Assembly: GCA_964034945.1 (NCBI GenBank)
Contig: OZ035961.1
Location: 28,497,684-28,561,683 of the forward strand
Direction: 5' to 3'
DNA length: 64,000 bases
Source: Chrysopilus asiliformis
Lineage: Eukaryota > Arthropoda > Insecta > Diptera > Rhagionidae
The notes under the pieces were generated by a model. It was not told where the DNA came from. It saw only the letters and a program-made list of their open reading frames with translations, and searched no databases. Positions 34,153 to 45,613 of this stretch are shown one piece after another (position 1 is the stretch's first letter; each line of letters opens with the position of its first letter). Both the position numbers and the translations under genes were made by a program.

Positions 34153-34781
34153 CTATTTAGGAAAAAGGGTTTTGGCACTATTATAAGAGGTTAAGTCGAA
34201 GCAAGTGAGAAAAGTGTGGAGTTGTAATAAATAAAGTAGATATTATTGACATTTTTCAGTTGTGTTTTTGGGTCCTCGAAAAACTTTCTTCATTTAATAG
34301 GTAGAGCATCTCTGCTCTGAAATTTTGGTAACACAATTTTGACCTGAGGGCTTTACATAAGAATATAGGCACAAAAGCTCGAAAGCTATGTAGAAAATCT
34401 AGTAGTAAGACGTAAGACGTGAAGCCACAATTTTCAAGCCTCTGAAAATTTTTAAATCGAAAACGCTAAAATTTTGGCTCATGTCTTCTGAGGTAAAAAA
34501 TGCAGGAAAAAAAGAAAAACTCAATTTTATCAGTGTCAGTAACGGAATTTTTATGGTTATCTTCTCTCGAGTGTATAAATTTTACCAGCAACACAGTAAA
34601 AAGTATTGAAAAAAATTAGGAAAATCTCTTGTAGAGTGTTGATGAACTGGAAAACATAATTTCGCAAATGAAAAAAAAACACGGTATCAAAATCCTCGTA
34701 AATTTTATTGAGCAAAATATTTTCAAATTTTCCTTTTAAATTTAAAAAGAAAAATTTGAAAATATTGGGCTGAATTGCTTA

Positions 34782-35213
34782 TGCGGCGGTCACACGACGC
34801 TGTTTTGCCAGCGCTAGTGGCTGTTTGGCTGTTAGCAGCCGTTTCAGCAGCACCGTGTGAACCCTAGTGCGTTGCTACTACCAGCAGCAGCGTGATGATT
34901 TTAGTAGCGGCTAGTGAAGTAGAGACCGTTCTACTAGGGATCACGTGACCCTGTCACATGGTTTCTGAGCTGTCTTTTGTGAACACTCGCCAGTGTCTGA
35001 TAAATGGTAAAGTTTCTTGCGAAGACATGTTGTTAAAAAAGGTACCAAAATCTCCCAGATTCAAATGTCAAACCATTATTTTGCTACTAGTCAGCGCTAC
35101 TAGAGCATAAGTCGTGTGAACCCTCTCAGTGCGCTGGCTGCTATTGCTACTTGCCAGCGCTACTAACCAACAGCAGCCAGCGGCTGGTAAAACAGCGTCG
35201 TGTGACCGCGGTA
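34782..35213. mobile_element. MITE with TTA duplication, TIR GGTCACACGACGCTG
   Basis: Left TGCGGCGGTCACACGACGCT, right end reverse complement TACCGCGGTCACACGACGCT, with TTA just outside both (34779-34781, 35214-35216). The interior carries further CGTGTGAACCCT words in both orientations and CAGCAGC/GCTGCTG-rich segments, so it is self-complementary at several scales. This suggests a PIF/Harbinger-like non-autonomous element. Its composition is much more GC-rich than its flanks. Confidence 0.75.
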
Positions 35214-35396
35214 TTATAACCGAGTTTTTGCATACATACTAGATGTGATTTTCTGAAAATTTCCAAATATTGAGTGTCAGAATTAAAAAAAACTTTATTA
35301 TTTTGATAAAAATATAAGAATTTGTCTTGTGAGAAATACATATAAAAAAAAATTGAAAAAAGCTTTGATTTGGAAAAAACGCTCAAAAAAGGAAAA

Positions 35397-35521
35397 AATA
35401 ATTTTTTGGGTACTGTGTATCAGAAATAAAAGAAATAAAAGCTAGATAAGCATAAAAGATAAAATAAAATAAATATTTATCTCGCTTTTATTTCTGATAC
35501 ACAACACCCAAAAAATTATTT
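35397..35521. repeat. foldback made of two family C termini
   Basis: AATAATTTTTTGGGTACTGT and TATCAGAAATAAAAG on the left recur inverted on the right (CTTTTATTTCTGATACACAA, CACCCAAAAAATTATT). The same TATCAGAAATAAAAGCGAGATAA word is at 31160-31185, and a decayed one at 61510-61550. Confidence 0.55.
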
Positions 35522-35829
35522 ATTCCTCTTTAGTGTTTTTTTCTAAAGAAATACTTTTTTTAAATTCTTTTAAATTTTTAAATTTACAAACAGAGTTTGA
35601 CGCAAAAAATGGCACAGAAATATAGGTTTTTTGATTCGTAAATGGCTTTAACGATGTGGAATATATTTTTGCAGAAAACGTATTTAAAAAACAAATTTAA
35701 AGTTTGTTTACGTTTTTGCTTACTTACAAATCCGACAGAATTGTTGTTCTTCAAATATATATTCTCCAAAATAATTTCGCACGTTGCCAAGAATAACCTA
35801 TTCCCGTGAACATTGTTCATTAATTCTCA

Positions 35830-35844
35830 CCAGAATACGGCTGT
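35830..35844 (-). repeat. solitary terminus of the ACAGCCGTATTCTGG family
   Basis: The 15 bases CCAGAATACGGCTGT are the exact reverse complement of the left end of the element at 50700. No partner end was found nearby, so this is a truncated or decayed member. Confidence 0.45.
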
Positions 35845-37561
35845 ATAAAATATACACCATTACTCTACTTGGCACCATCATTTGAAATTTAAGAGGCTAT
35901 TACTTGGCAGCCATGAATTTCACCATAAATATTTAAATTTGGCAATATCTTCATGTTCATGAAATGTTTTTCGTTTTTTTTTTTTGAAAATTCAATCTCA
36001 CTCACATGGAATGAAAATGCAAAATGTTAAATGTGTAACATCATCGAATCTTTCCCTTCTGTCACTCTTGTATTCACGATTTCACGGTACGAAAATCAAT
36101 AAAAGATTTGCAATGATTTCACTTGCAATATTCAGTCAACCATTAATTGAGCACCTATCTAGTTTTCATCTTTCAAAACATCAAACATTGAAAATGGAAG
36201 GGTGTATCTTCCGTATCTAGTATAGATATAGTATTTATTATGTGTGAATGAAGGTGAATGCACTGATTAAAAACGGAAACTCTTGAGGGAATTTTAATGA
36301 GTCCGAATATGTGCCTAAAGTGCATACCATACGAATATATCTATGAGATATTCTATGAGAGTGCGAGCAAATAGAATTGAATACGCGATTTCGACTTTGA
36401 AAAGATAATAACATGAAACCGAGTCATGATAATGCATACTTTTAGTCAGTTTATTTCAGTCGGATTTCACAACGATTTTTTATCACACTCCAAAAGAAGT
36501 CTCGAAAAAAAAACACACAACGAGGAAAAAATGTTAAAACATCTATTGTTTTGTGTGTGAAAAATCTTGTCTCAGGCGTCATTAAACTTAAGAAGTCATA
36601 AAATATGTGGGGATGTTCCCCATTTTCCGTCTATTTAACAACACTATAGTGAGATATCTCTAGAATAAAATAAAAGCTTGTTTTATTATTATTATTTTCA
36701 TCTTCATTCGCATCTCCATACACATCAGTGTTATGTTTCTTATTTAAGTCCACAGGCAAAAGACAACACTATGGTTGAATATATTCACTTAATTATGAAG
36801 AAGAACATTTTATGTCAAATTTCTACTGTTTTATTGGTGCAAAGAGGCCACAGAATAATAAATAGCGGAAGCTGCTCCAGCTTGGGCAAATAACTATATT
36901 AACGTAGTGGCAATAAATAAATTGCTCAAGACTACGATGAGCCAAGTCGAGCCGAACCGAGTATAAAACGCCTAACAAGTTAATTCGCCACTATAATACG
37001 ACGAGGATTCACCAAGTATAGTAACTTGGTACCTTCATAGGTCTCAATCTATACTATCTATGGTCCCCAATATCTCTTTGGTGGTGAAGCATCCTCTTTA
37101 TACTTGAGCTTGGATCTATCTACCTTCCTCCTGGCGGCTTTTCGCGTACAATAAAAGGGCAACCACTATGCGATACGATCTGAAATTGAATTTTACTTAT
37201 TTTCTTTACAGTCCTGTGTATTATTGTTGTTAATAATGTTTTTTTTTTCGTTCATTCTATTTTTATTGTTTCGGATTAATGTGCTTTTCATTCTTTGATT
37301 TTCAATGTTAAAAAACACACTGAGAGAAAATATCGTTAAATTCAAATTCGTGAAGGAGTCAAATTATAATTTTAAGGAGTCTAAATTGTTGTATGTGCTT
37401 CCTGACCGACTTTTAGTTCGTTTCACTACATCACATTAAACTCTTCAAAATCACTTGACACATTTGGCATACACTGTACTACTGATATTAATTTCGAGGT
37501 GTACAAAATATCATACATGGGGACAAGTGATTTTTCTAAATTTGTTGGAGAACAAAACGTT
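35845..37561. other. apparently unique non-genic stretch
   Basis: No repeat family of this window and no supported exon. 36000-37150 has mixed composition and could hold host regulatory DNA; this is not testable by eye. Confidence 0.3.
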
Positions 37562-37659
37562 CCCAAGTAACCAAATAGGGCGTAAAGTGGTCGTGGCGAC
37601 TTTAACATCGAATCTTTATGGTCGCGACGACCACTTTACGCCCTATTTGGTTACTTGGG
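37562..37659. repeat. 98-bp near-perfect foldback
   Basis: CCCAAGTAACCAAATAGGGC followed by GTAAAGTGGTCGTGGCGAC is inverted as GTCGCGACGACCACTTTACG then CCCTATTTGGTTACTTGGG, leaving a loop of about 20 bases (TTTAACATCGAATCTTTATG). GTTCC-like bases flank both sides. A diverged relative lies at 41293-41390, so it is a mobile foldback family and not a local palindrome. Confidence 0.75.
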
Positions 37660-37949
37660 TTCCTTTTTCAAATTAAATTTAAGGCCAGATATTTACAGTT
37701 AATAAAAAAAAATTAAAAATTCTAAAAATTTTCGATTTTTTAGTACCTACAATTTTTTGTTATTTTGCAAACTTTATCAAATTCTTTTACAATTTTTTCG
37801 TAAATATATTTTTTTTAAAGCTGTTAAAGTGTGTATGTATTCTTCCTTAAGAAAATACAATAAAAATTGGCTGGCTGGTTTGAAAAATATCACGAGAAGG
37901 GTTCAAAGGACAGAGAAAAGTTATTTTAATTTCTTGGCGTCACATGCGA

Positions 37950-38345
37950 GGCTGCGGAGACCAAGTCGGATTTGAAAAGTCGAGGAGTCGGGACAAATGA
38001 TTGCTTTAGAAGTCGTAATCGAAAAGAATTTGTCGACTCCCAATCCGAACTGGTATTTTTACCTCCATTGGCCACCTTCTAATTTGTAGTCCCTCTAGTT
38101 TAGGTCAAACGTCAATGATTTGCAACCAAAAACAATGTTTTATTTGGGATTTGAGGGGATTTGACGATTTTTTTTGTCGAAGGAGTTGGAGTCGGAGTCG
38201 GAGTTGGAGTTACGCCTTCTAGACTTTTAGGAGTCGGTGTCGAGGGTTTAGGAGTCGGTGTCGATGGCGAAGTCAAGAGTTAAAAGCTGCGTCGAAGTCG
38301 AAAGACAGAGATGCGGCGGAATACATGATTGCTGCCCTGGTTACA
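37950..38345. repeat. GGAGTCG-rich block ending in a solitary foldback arm
   Basis: Degenerate repeats of GGAGTCGGAGTTG / AGGAGTCGGTGTCGA run through 37975-38265. From 38262 to 38336 the sequence GGCGAAGTCAAGAGTTAAAAGC…ACATGATTGCTGCC is one arm of the 9247-9478 foldback family. The missing partner arm suggests deletion or decay. Confidence 0.55.
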
Positions 38346-38619
38346 TGCTCTCTTTCCCTATCTAATGTCAAAATCCCATTAAAATTCGTCCAATTGCTTT
38401 AAAATATAGCAAGATTGTAGGGGGTGGAAGATGGTGTAGACTTTTGGTGGTTATATGCTTTCTAAAGTGACAATTAACCCAGTGTTTCCTCTTTTTTCTG
38501 GTGTACCCCCTAGGGTGCTAATATTTTGCCGGGTACCCCCAGAGAGATATTATAAATATCATGACCTCATTTACCGGAAATAACTCTTGCACAATTACAA
38601 GGAAATAACAAAGAAATAA

Positions 38620-38945
38620 ATTCACCGCAGGGGATAACATTTTTTTTGTCATTTTGACAAATTGGGCATTGTTAATTTCACAATTGTTTTATTGATTTAA
38701 CAAAATATCATTTGTAAGTTTATTTTTGTTAAAATAACAAGTTTTTTTTGTTTAAAAAGATTTCCCTCCAAAAATATATGTTGCAATTGTAATTTTTTTT
38801 GTGATTTCAAGAAAAAAAATTGTTAATTCAACAATGATTTTATTCATATGACCAAATTTTCATTACCGAGGAATAAATTTCCCCTTGTTAATTTAACAAA
38901 ATTATTTTGTTGGCTGCTATAGGATAAAATTTTTGTTAATTTAAC
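38620..38945. repeat. cluster of TTGTTAATTTAACAA-like palindromes
   Basis: At least four near-palindromes of the type TTGTTAAyTyAACAA occur in about 270 bases (near 38670, 38818, 38896, 38932), in A/T-rich DNA. Each alone is weak; the clustering is notable. Nothing coding. Confidence 0.4.
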
Positions 38946-39718
38946 GGTACTTGATAACGGTACACCAGGTCGCAACCTATAAATATGAGAAGTGTTTAGA
39001 AAACAATTTTACACAACGCTTCCATACATCTGACTTCAATTGGAAATCTACTTTTTTCTTATGGCTACTGCCGCAAGGTTACATTTTTGTATGGGATTTG
39101 AAACCACTGTCCCATGTCCTCCTAAATGTGTGACGTTTTGTATGAGTACGCATTGTTTTAAAGTTAATAAAATGTGTATAATTTTTTGTGTGTGTAAGAA
39201 TTTCAGCAAATAAAATAACAACATCTTATAGGGTCAGCTATAATATTGCTGTATTCAAGTTCGTTGCGAATGGGAACGCTAATGTATCTATTATTAGATG
39301 AATCCCTTCTGGGCCAGGAATAACAGCTCACTATGGCCCGCATAATGGTAAATCTTGTTCCTGCATTTATCTTGCAAGATTCATTCAATTGGTCAGACTA
39401 TGGAGACCAGCTAGTTAAGATATTATAAGCAACAGATAAGAAATTTGCACTGCGTCCATCCTATCGTGTACAATCTGAAAAATGATATTGTTCTCGGATG
39501 GATCCCATGTATATCTTATGGTGACTGGAATTCGCTCGGCTCGATTTCATTGCGCTGTGTTCTCATCGTGAAAAACAAGGAGCTGCAATTAATTTACTGA
39601 AATTCATTAAATATTTTCCTGTGACATCATTTGCGAGGCACAAAACAACCATGCCATCTATAAATTGTTGCTGATGAAACCAAAGCATAGTAACGCGAGA
39701 TACTGTGCCATGTTCTAC

Positions 39719-39760
39719 TATATAAGCCCCGTCCTTTGATAATAATTTAAGGTTTCAGTG
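39719..39760 (+). promoter_or_regulatory. possible core promoter (TATA plus initiator)
   Basis: TATATAAG at 39719-39726 is followed by TTTCAGTG at 39753-39760, an arthropod-type initiator (TCAGT). The 36-38 base gap from TATA to the initiator A is longer than the usual 30-31. Surrounding 39200-40060 is not repeat-derived as far as I can see. No coding exon follows that I can support, so this could be chance, or an upstream promoter of the plus-strand gene at 58.9 kb. Confidence 0.2.
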
Positions 39761-40689
39761 CGAAAAATCGTTTCTTTCCTCGATTAGCTTCTGCCAGATA
39801 GTTTAGGTGGATTTCTGTTCGGAGGGAGTAGAGTTTTAGTGCATGTCGGATAAGTTACCAACAGAATCTGGTAGAATTTTTTTTTTGTTAAGACAACAAG
39901 GGAAACTGTTTTGTTCGTAACCTTTAACTAGCTCGTGAACTCGTCCGCTTACATTAAATCTGTGAGATCTAGTTAAGATTTTACATTAGACTGGCGGTTT
40001 GTTAACAAAAAACTATCGAAGGACATCAACGGCAATCGTGAAACAAGTTAAATACGTTCGTGACTAATTTTACTTCTGGAAATTCAAAACCAAATATTTT
40101 TAAACAATTCTTGGTTAGTGGCTTACTGAAAATGGTCTGTATTGGTGGGAGATTTATTGATGCATAGATACTCACTCATATCTATATATGCATTTTAAAT
40201 AAAACTTGTGATGTGTTGTTTTGAGATCAAAGAATTTTTGAGGCGGTTTTTAAATTTGATAATTAGAAACATCTTAAAAAGAATCAGACACGGTATCAGA
40301 AATGTAGAAATATTTTCGAGCCAAAAAAATAATATTTTTTCACCTTGACAAATATTTTGTTTGAACTGTTAATTAATGCAATTAGCAGCGTAACATTAAA
40401 ACTTTATTAAAATTTAATTGAATTAGAACAGTTCTACAAATTTATGCTATTTAAAGAACAAATTTTTTAAATGAAGTGCTAATTAAAACATTAATCTTTT
40501 ACAATTTTGAGAAAAAATTTGTCTTTTAATGAAATATTGAGATTTTTATGCACAATGATAATTATGGCTGTTGGACGGCATTTTTTGGGCAACTTTTTCC
40601 GAAAATATTTTTTAGGTGGAATGGAAGAGATGGAAAAATTCCTCTCGTTCACCACTATTTTTCAACACCTTAACACACTTCCTCGTCCC

Positions 40690-41010
40690 GCACCGCCCTC
40701 CCCCCCCCCCGCTCCTTCCATCCCCCTTTTGAATAAATTACGCATGAGCAGTACTCATGAGTGAGCATTTCTAAACTCTGCCTGTAGGTAAGCTGAACAT
40801 AACATAAAAAGATTATCTCTAACAACGTAGAATCTAGCAGGGGGGGGGGGGGGGTTTCAGGGGATAGGCGGGAAATACATAAAATGTCCTTCCTGTTGTT
40901 GTACTGATCACAACACAAAAAATTTCAACTCGATATCTCAAACAATGTACAATCTAGCAGGGGAGGGGATATGAAGAAATAGTGTGGTGTGGGGAGGGGG
41001 GGGGGGGGGG
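40690..41010. repeat. homopolymeric C- and G-tracts in a duplicated segment
   Basis: A C-tract at about 40700-40711 is followed by two partly duplicated segments, each with AACAAyGTAsAATCTAGCAGGGG, that carry G-tracts (about 40841-40854 and 40989-41012). Such long uninterrupted G-runs stand out in this AT-rich DNA and could form quadruplexes. They are also error-prone in assembly. The frames through them are not coding. Confidence 0.7.
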
Positions 41011-41292
41011 GGGTAACTTACATCGGCCTTCAAAATGGAATATTTTCTACAACTTTCACTTTGCAATGACCAAAATCTGTCAACCCAGTAAAAACTTATA
41101 AAAAATTTTTTTTTTAAAAATGCGTGGAAGTCGAATTGAGAACTTTTTTTCGTTTTGGAAGTCGATTAAAAAAGGGGTTTCTGCCTCCGTATATTATTCT
41201 TCATGATTCAAATATTTTGTGTAAAAATTTAAATCGCCATTAGCTGGGAAAACATTTATGTTTGGCAAATAGTATTGGATTTTCAACTACGA

Positions 41293-41390
41293 CAAAAGGC
41301 CGTAAAGTGGTCATCACGCCTTAATGTCGGGCCAATCCAGTGACTTTCTGGTCGCAATGGCCACTCTCCGACCTTCGGGGTTATTAGGGT
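41293..41390. repeat. diverged relative of the 37562 foldback
   Basis: GGCCGTAAAGTGGTCATCACG on the left and GGTCGCAATGGCCACTCTCCG on the right correspond to the two arms of 37562-37659, with many substitutions. The flanking CCAAGTAACC word is lost on the left and decayed to GGGTTATTAGGG on the right. Confidence 0.5.
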
Positions 41391-44300
41391 AAATTGTAAC
41401 AAAATGCATCAAAATATTAGTGGAACATGAAAAATTGTTTAGTTATTCATGGTTCGTGAGCAATCACGGTTTAAGTTTCTAAAGAAAATCGGGTACTTTC
41501 CACAGTGACTATAATTCGTAGAGAAAAGTTGCAGAAAACCCACGGACACCTGAAAACTTTTTGACATTTAGGTTCAAAAACAATTTTTTTTGCGCTGCTT
41601 CTTCAGTTTTCCAACGCACTAGGTATATTGATCCGTAATTATAAACTCATTAATATCAATGTAGGCCCACCACAAGAATTTCATTTTTGTTCTGTGATCC
41701 ATCTTTGCTCAAAACCGTATTTTCTTGGATGGATGAAAAACACTTTTCAAGGGAAATACCTTTTCTATTCACTTAATTTGGGAGTAATTTATCTAATTAA
41801 GGGATTGTTTTTCAGGGGTTTTTTTTGTGTTGTTTGAGATTCTGTGTGAATAACGGTCTTTTGGTTCTATTTTCGTAGTAAGAGAGAGTCTTTGTTCATT
41901 TTAGACAGCGAATCGATTTAAAAGAATGTCGTCGACCAACGTAAAAGACCCTTTCGGATGTTTATCCATTATTCACTGGGTTAAGGGGGTGTCAGCAATC
42001 CTTTGATGGTATTTTCCCCATAATTCATGGCGTTTTCTATTATCCAAATTGAATTTGGCTCCTTTTCTATATATAATATTTCCTTTTTGTATATTTGTCG
42101 ACTTTTTTGTTTGTTTGTTAGAATATATGTATATGCAGGGATATGTAGAAAATACTAGTACTTACAGTTAAATGTTGTACATGTTATAGCAATGGTATAT
42201 ATCTTTCAACAATGTTAGAATCCTCACGAAAATAATCTTGGTAATTAGCTTATTTGTAAAATCCTTTCAGACAAAGTTTATCATTGGGTTGATATTATTC
42301 CCGTCTACATAATCCTAGGGTTTCAGGGCCCTTGAAGAACATAAGACACCTGAAACGTAACGAGATATCGCCCTAAAATAGATATTCCAATATACATACA
42401 TACCTTATATTCAATAAAAAAAAACCCCCCATTACGTGAAATAAAAAATAAAATATATGGAAAATCCTGAGAATGGGTTTTTGTATCACAAAGGAATTAT
42501 GTGGTGCAGGTATAGGCACTGCAGAACGGAGGAGGGTGGTTGTCGAATGATGGTAGCATACCCTGTCGTACTATACAATACATACTGGCGGGGTGGTTAG
42601 TTAAACTGGCTACCGTGGCATGTTTTTTTTTAAATGGGGAATTAGATGCGGGCATCGGGTATGAATGGCACGAGTTGAGTTGAGAACCTGAGCAAAGTGG
42701 AAAACTCGAGTTTATTAAACTCTTTTGCTGGATTACATTACATGAATTCTAATGCTATCATTCTATGTACACAGCATAAGCATGAGCTTTTTATACTGAA
42801 ATGCCGTACTCTACGGCCCATACAAATCGACCTGGATGACGGTGATGAGTATACCTGGGATTATGTTGCATGCATTCATTCATTATAGCGCAACATTCTC
42901 ATATGTGTCGACATATATGCAAATGTTTCATGTTAATGATGTGTCTCAATTATGAAACACTCTGTATCCCCTATTCAGACTAATAGAACGATGGTGGCTA
43001 CATATTGGTTGTAGCTACGATGAACCGAGCTTGAAAAACGGGGCAATTGCGTTGAACACACATAGAAAACTTCCCTAGAGCCGTTTCTAACCATGAATAC
43101 CTGCTGGTATTCGCTCGCTTCTATATTTTGGCCCCATCAGATTCACCTGTGCGGACTGACTTGATGATAGAAGCGTATAGGAATTCTCCAAAGTTTGACG
43201 CCTGATGCGTTTTGTCAGGTGGTATTGCAGGTATTGTACGGAGGAGTGGTTGGGAGCCACGTATTCATCATACGGTGAAACCACTTGGACGGTCGCACGT
43301 ACCCTTGGTTCGGGGTACTTTTATACCTCATTCCCTGTCACCAAGTCAAACCTGGTAGTGACAGCTTTTTATTTATTTAAATTCTGTGTTTTTTTTCGGT
43401 TGTATAAATATATGCTGCGAAACAGATATGTACATATATTTATATTCATTGAAATTTATATAAATATGTAGCTATTTACATTTATGCTTATGCGCCTTTA
43501 TTCATCTCAGATAAATTATATTTTATGAAGAAATGTAAGTAACTTTCGGCCTCCTAAATTATTCATTTTGCGTTTTCACTGTGTATATATTATAATAAAT
43601 GAGTGAATGTGAATATTTGCTTATTTATACGTTAGTTATATTCAGTTGAGAGTATAGGGATGAATAGCATAATACTCATTCAGATAATGTGACAACGTGC
43701 TATCTACCATTGTTCAAATTTGATTTGTTCTTTAGTTGTTGTTCTTAAAGCGCGCGTTTCATTTACCTTTACTTATCGCATGAGTGCGTTCGATAATTCT
43801 CTTTTCGTTCTGACAAAAATGACAAAAATACAAAATAACTAAATTTGAATTAAAGATAATAAAAGAAATACTTAAAGTATCTAACCTATAACATCACCAA
43901 TGGTTGGATTCTTTTTGGGTGATGGAAAAGTTCTTATTTCTTAGACATACATATATGTATCTATTTCGGTTAATCCTTAATTGGAATTCTAAGCAAGTAC
44001 AGGTGGAATATGTAAATGCGTTAAATAACTTTTCTCGATAGCACTTGACAAAAAAAAACATACACACATTTTATAGGTTTTTTTAATTGCTGGGGCTGAG
44101 CATATCACACTACCACGAGTTTATTGCTTCAAATTGATTTATTCAACGAATGTATTTGCAGACTGGAGAGAAATACCCAAACGTACTGATCTACCTGCAT
44201 TCAACCACCCGCAATTTCAGGTAATGTCTTTCGTATCAATCACCACAATCTTTGTGGCGAATAGTCATTTAACAATAGCTGTAAAATATACATTTCTCAA

Positions 44301-44905
44301 AACTAAACAATACTCGACGAAATTAGCATAAAATTACTCTTTTTAAATATGAATCATTCCCGTCTTGGAATATGCGAATATCATAAAAAATTCAATAAGT
44401 TTCTCGCATAAATTTACAATAAGTAGTTATGGTTCTCTCCAAATTGCAAACAATTGACTAGTTTATAGCTTTCAAGCATAAATAATAAACTGTTATTTGC
44501 AATTCAGTCACTATGAATTCCAAATTACTTGTTATTTGAACCTTACAAAACTTTTTTTTTGACAATAACCTCCAAATTTTAAGTTGATTTTTTTCTTTCT
44601 GTAGTTTAAAACAATTTCGAATCTAAAACTGAAAGTAACTAAAAAAAATACTTTTTTTCTGTTGCCAAATATTATAACCTTGTTAAGTTATTTTGCTATC
44701 AATTTCTTCAAATTTTTGCAATTCATATAAAACTGTAGGTGCGATGAAAAATTGTTACAAAACCTCAATTGAAAAAGGCCCTACTTTCGGTGGCAGCAAC
44801 GCCGGTGCCGTAGATAGTTAGAATATTAAGGAATTATGCCGACCTTCAAACTTTGGAAAAATCAATTTTTTTGCAAATTCTTAGACAGAAGATTTTTGGA
44901 TTTTT
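41391..44905. other. non-genic stretch
   Basis: No repeat family of this window was recognised. 42640-43350 is of mixed composition with a short frame at 42697-42888 (+) that I do not recognise. The only splice-bounded segment noted is 44162-44220. Confidence 0.35.
44162..44220 (+). other. exon-like 59-nt segment
   Basis: Bounded by TGTATTTGCAG and GTAATGTC and open in one frame as WREIPKRTDLPAFNHPQFQ. Its C-rich codons (ACCCGCAA, CTACCTGC) differ from the surrounding AT-rich DNA. Entering phase and leaving phase would be 2 nt and 0. No neighbouring exon was found within several kb, and the polypyrimidine tract is poor. It could be an isolated exon in a large intron or chance. Confidence 0.25.
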
Positions 44906-44907
44906 TC

Positions 44908-44963
44908 TTATCGTTTTCATGTATATTACACCAATATTACACCAATATACATGAAAACGATAA
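44908..44963. repeat. small palindrome beside the pogo-like element
   Basis: TTATCGTTTTCATGTATATT is inverted as AATATACATGAAAACGATAA across a loop containing ACACCAATATTACACC. The right-hand word ATACATGAAAACGATAA recurs at 45614-45630, on the far side of the pogo-like element, as ATACATGAAAACGATAAGGGG. Confidence 0.6.
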
Positions 44964-44986
44964 TGGATAAAATATATATGAAAATA

Positions 44987-45611
44987 TAGTAATCCCTCCA
45001 ACTGCGCGGTTTCGCAAATTCGAGGTTTCGCAACTGCGCGGTTAAGTTTTTAATACCAAAATTTCGAACTGCGCGGTAAAAATTCCAGGAAGACCGAGCC
45101 ATGCTCGGCGATCTCAAAATCCTCCTTCTGCCTCTGTCTCTGAGTAATTGAATCCGATTATAATTGCAACATGATTCGTATAATGAGGTTCAGGGAACTT
45201 GATTGTTTTGTAATTACTATTTATCGCTGCCGATAGATATCTAAAAAGTGATATTTTTAGAATGCATAGCGAAAAACCCTACTCCTTAGCAATATTGCGA
45301 ATTTTCATTAAGATACCTTCACGTAATTCGAAGACACCAGCCGAGGGGTATCGAGGGGAGGGAAAAGTCAGGTTTGTAGTAGAAAAATCGAAAGCCCTTA
45401 GCCCCTTTAGTAATACTGTAAAGTTTCATTAAAAACGGACCACCCAATTCGAAGATAACAGGCGAGGGATATCGAGGGGAATTTTCTCAGAGCTGAGACC
45501 TATATAGATCGGTTTTTTGTCTCCGAAAATCCCTAACCCCCAAGTTTCGTGAAAATCGTTTGCGTGCTCTTTTTGTGGAACGTTTCTACCGCGCAGTTGG
45601 AGGGATTACTG
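44987..45611. mobile_element. pogo/Tigger-like MITE, 625 bp
   Basis: Terminal inverted repeat (C/T)AGTAATCCCTCCAACTGCG and CGCAGTTGGAGGGATTACTG, flanked by TA (44985-44986, 45612-45613). A CAGTA-TCCCTC start and TA duplication match pogo-type members of the Tc1/mariner superfamily. A further AACTGCGCGG word sits near 45067. The interior has GAGGGGTATCGAGGGGA words in tandem and no transposase. Confidence 0.8.
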
Positions 45612-45613
45612 TA

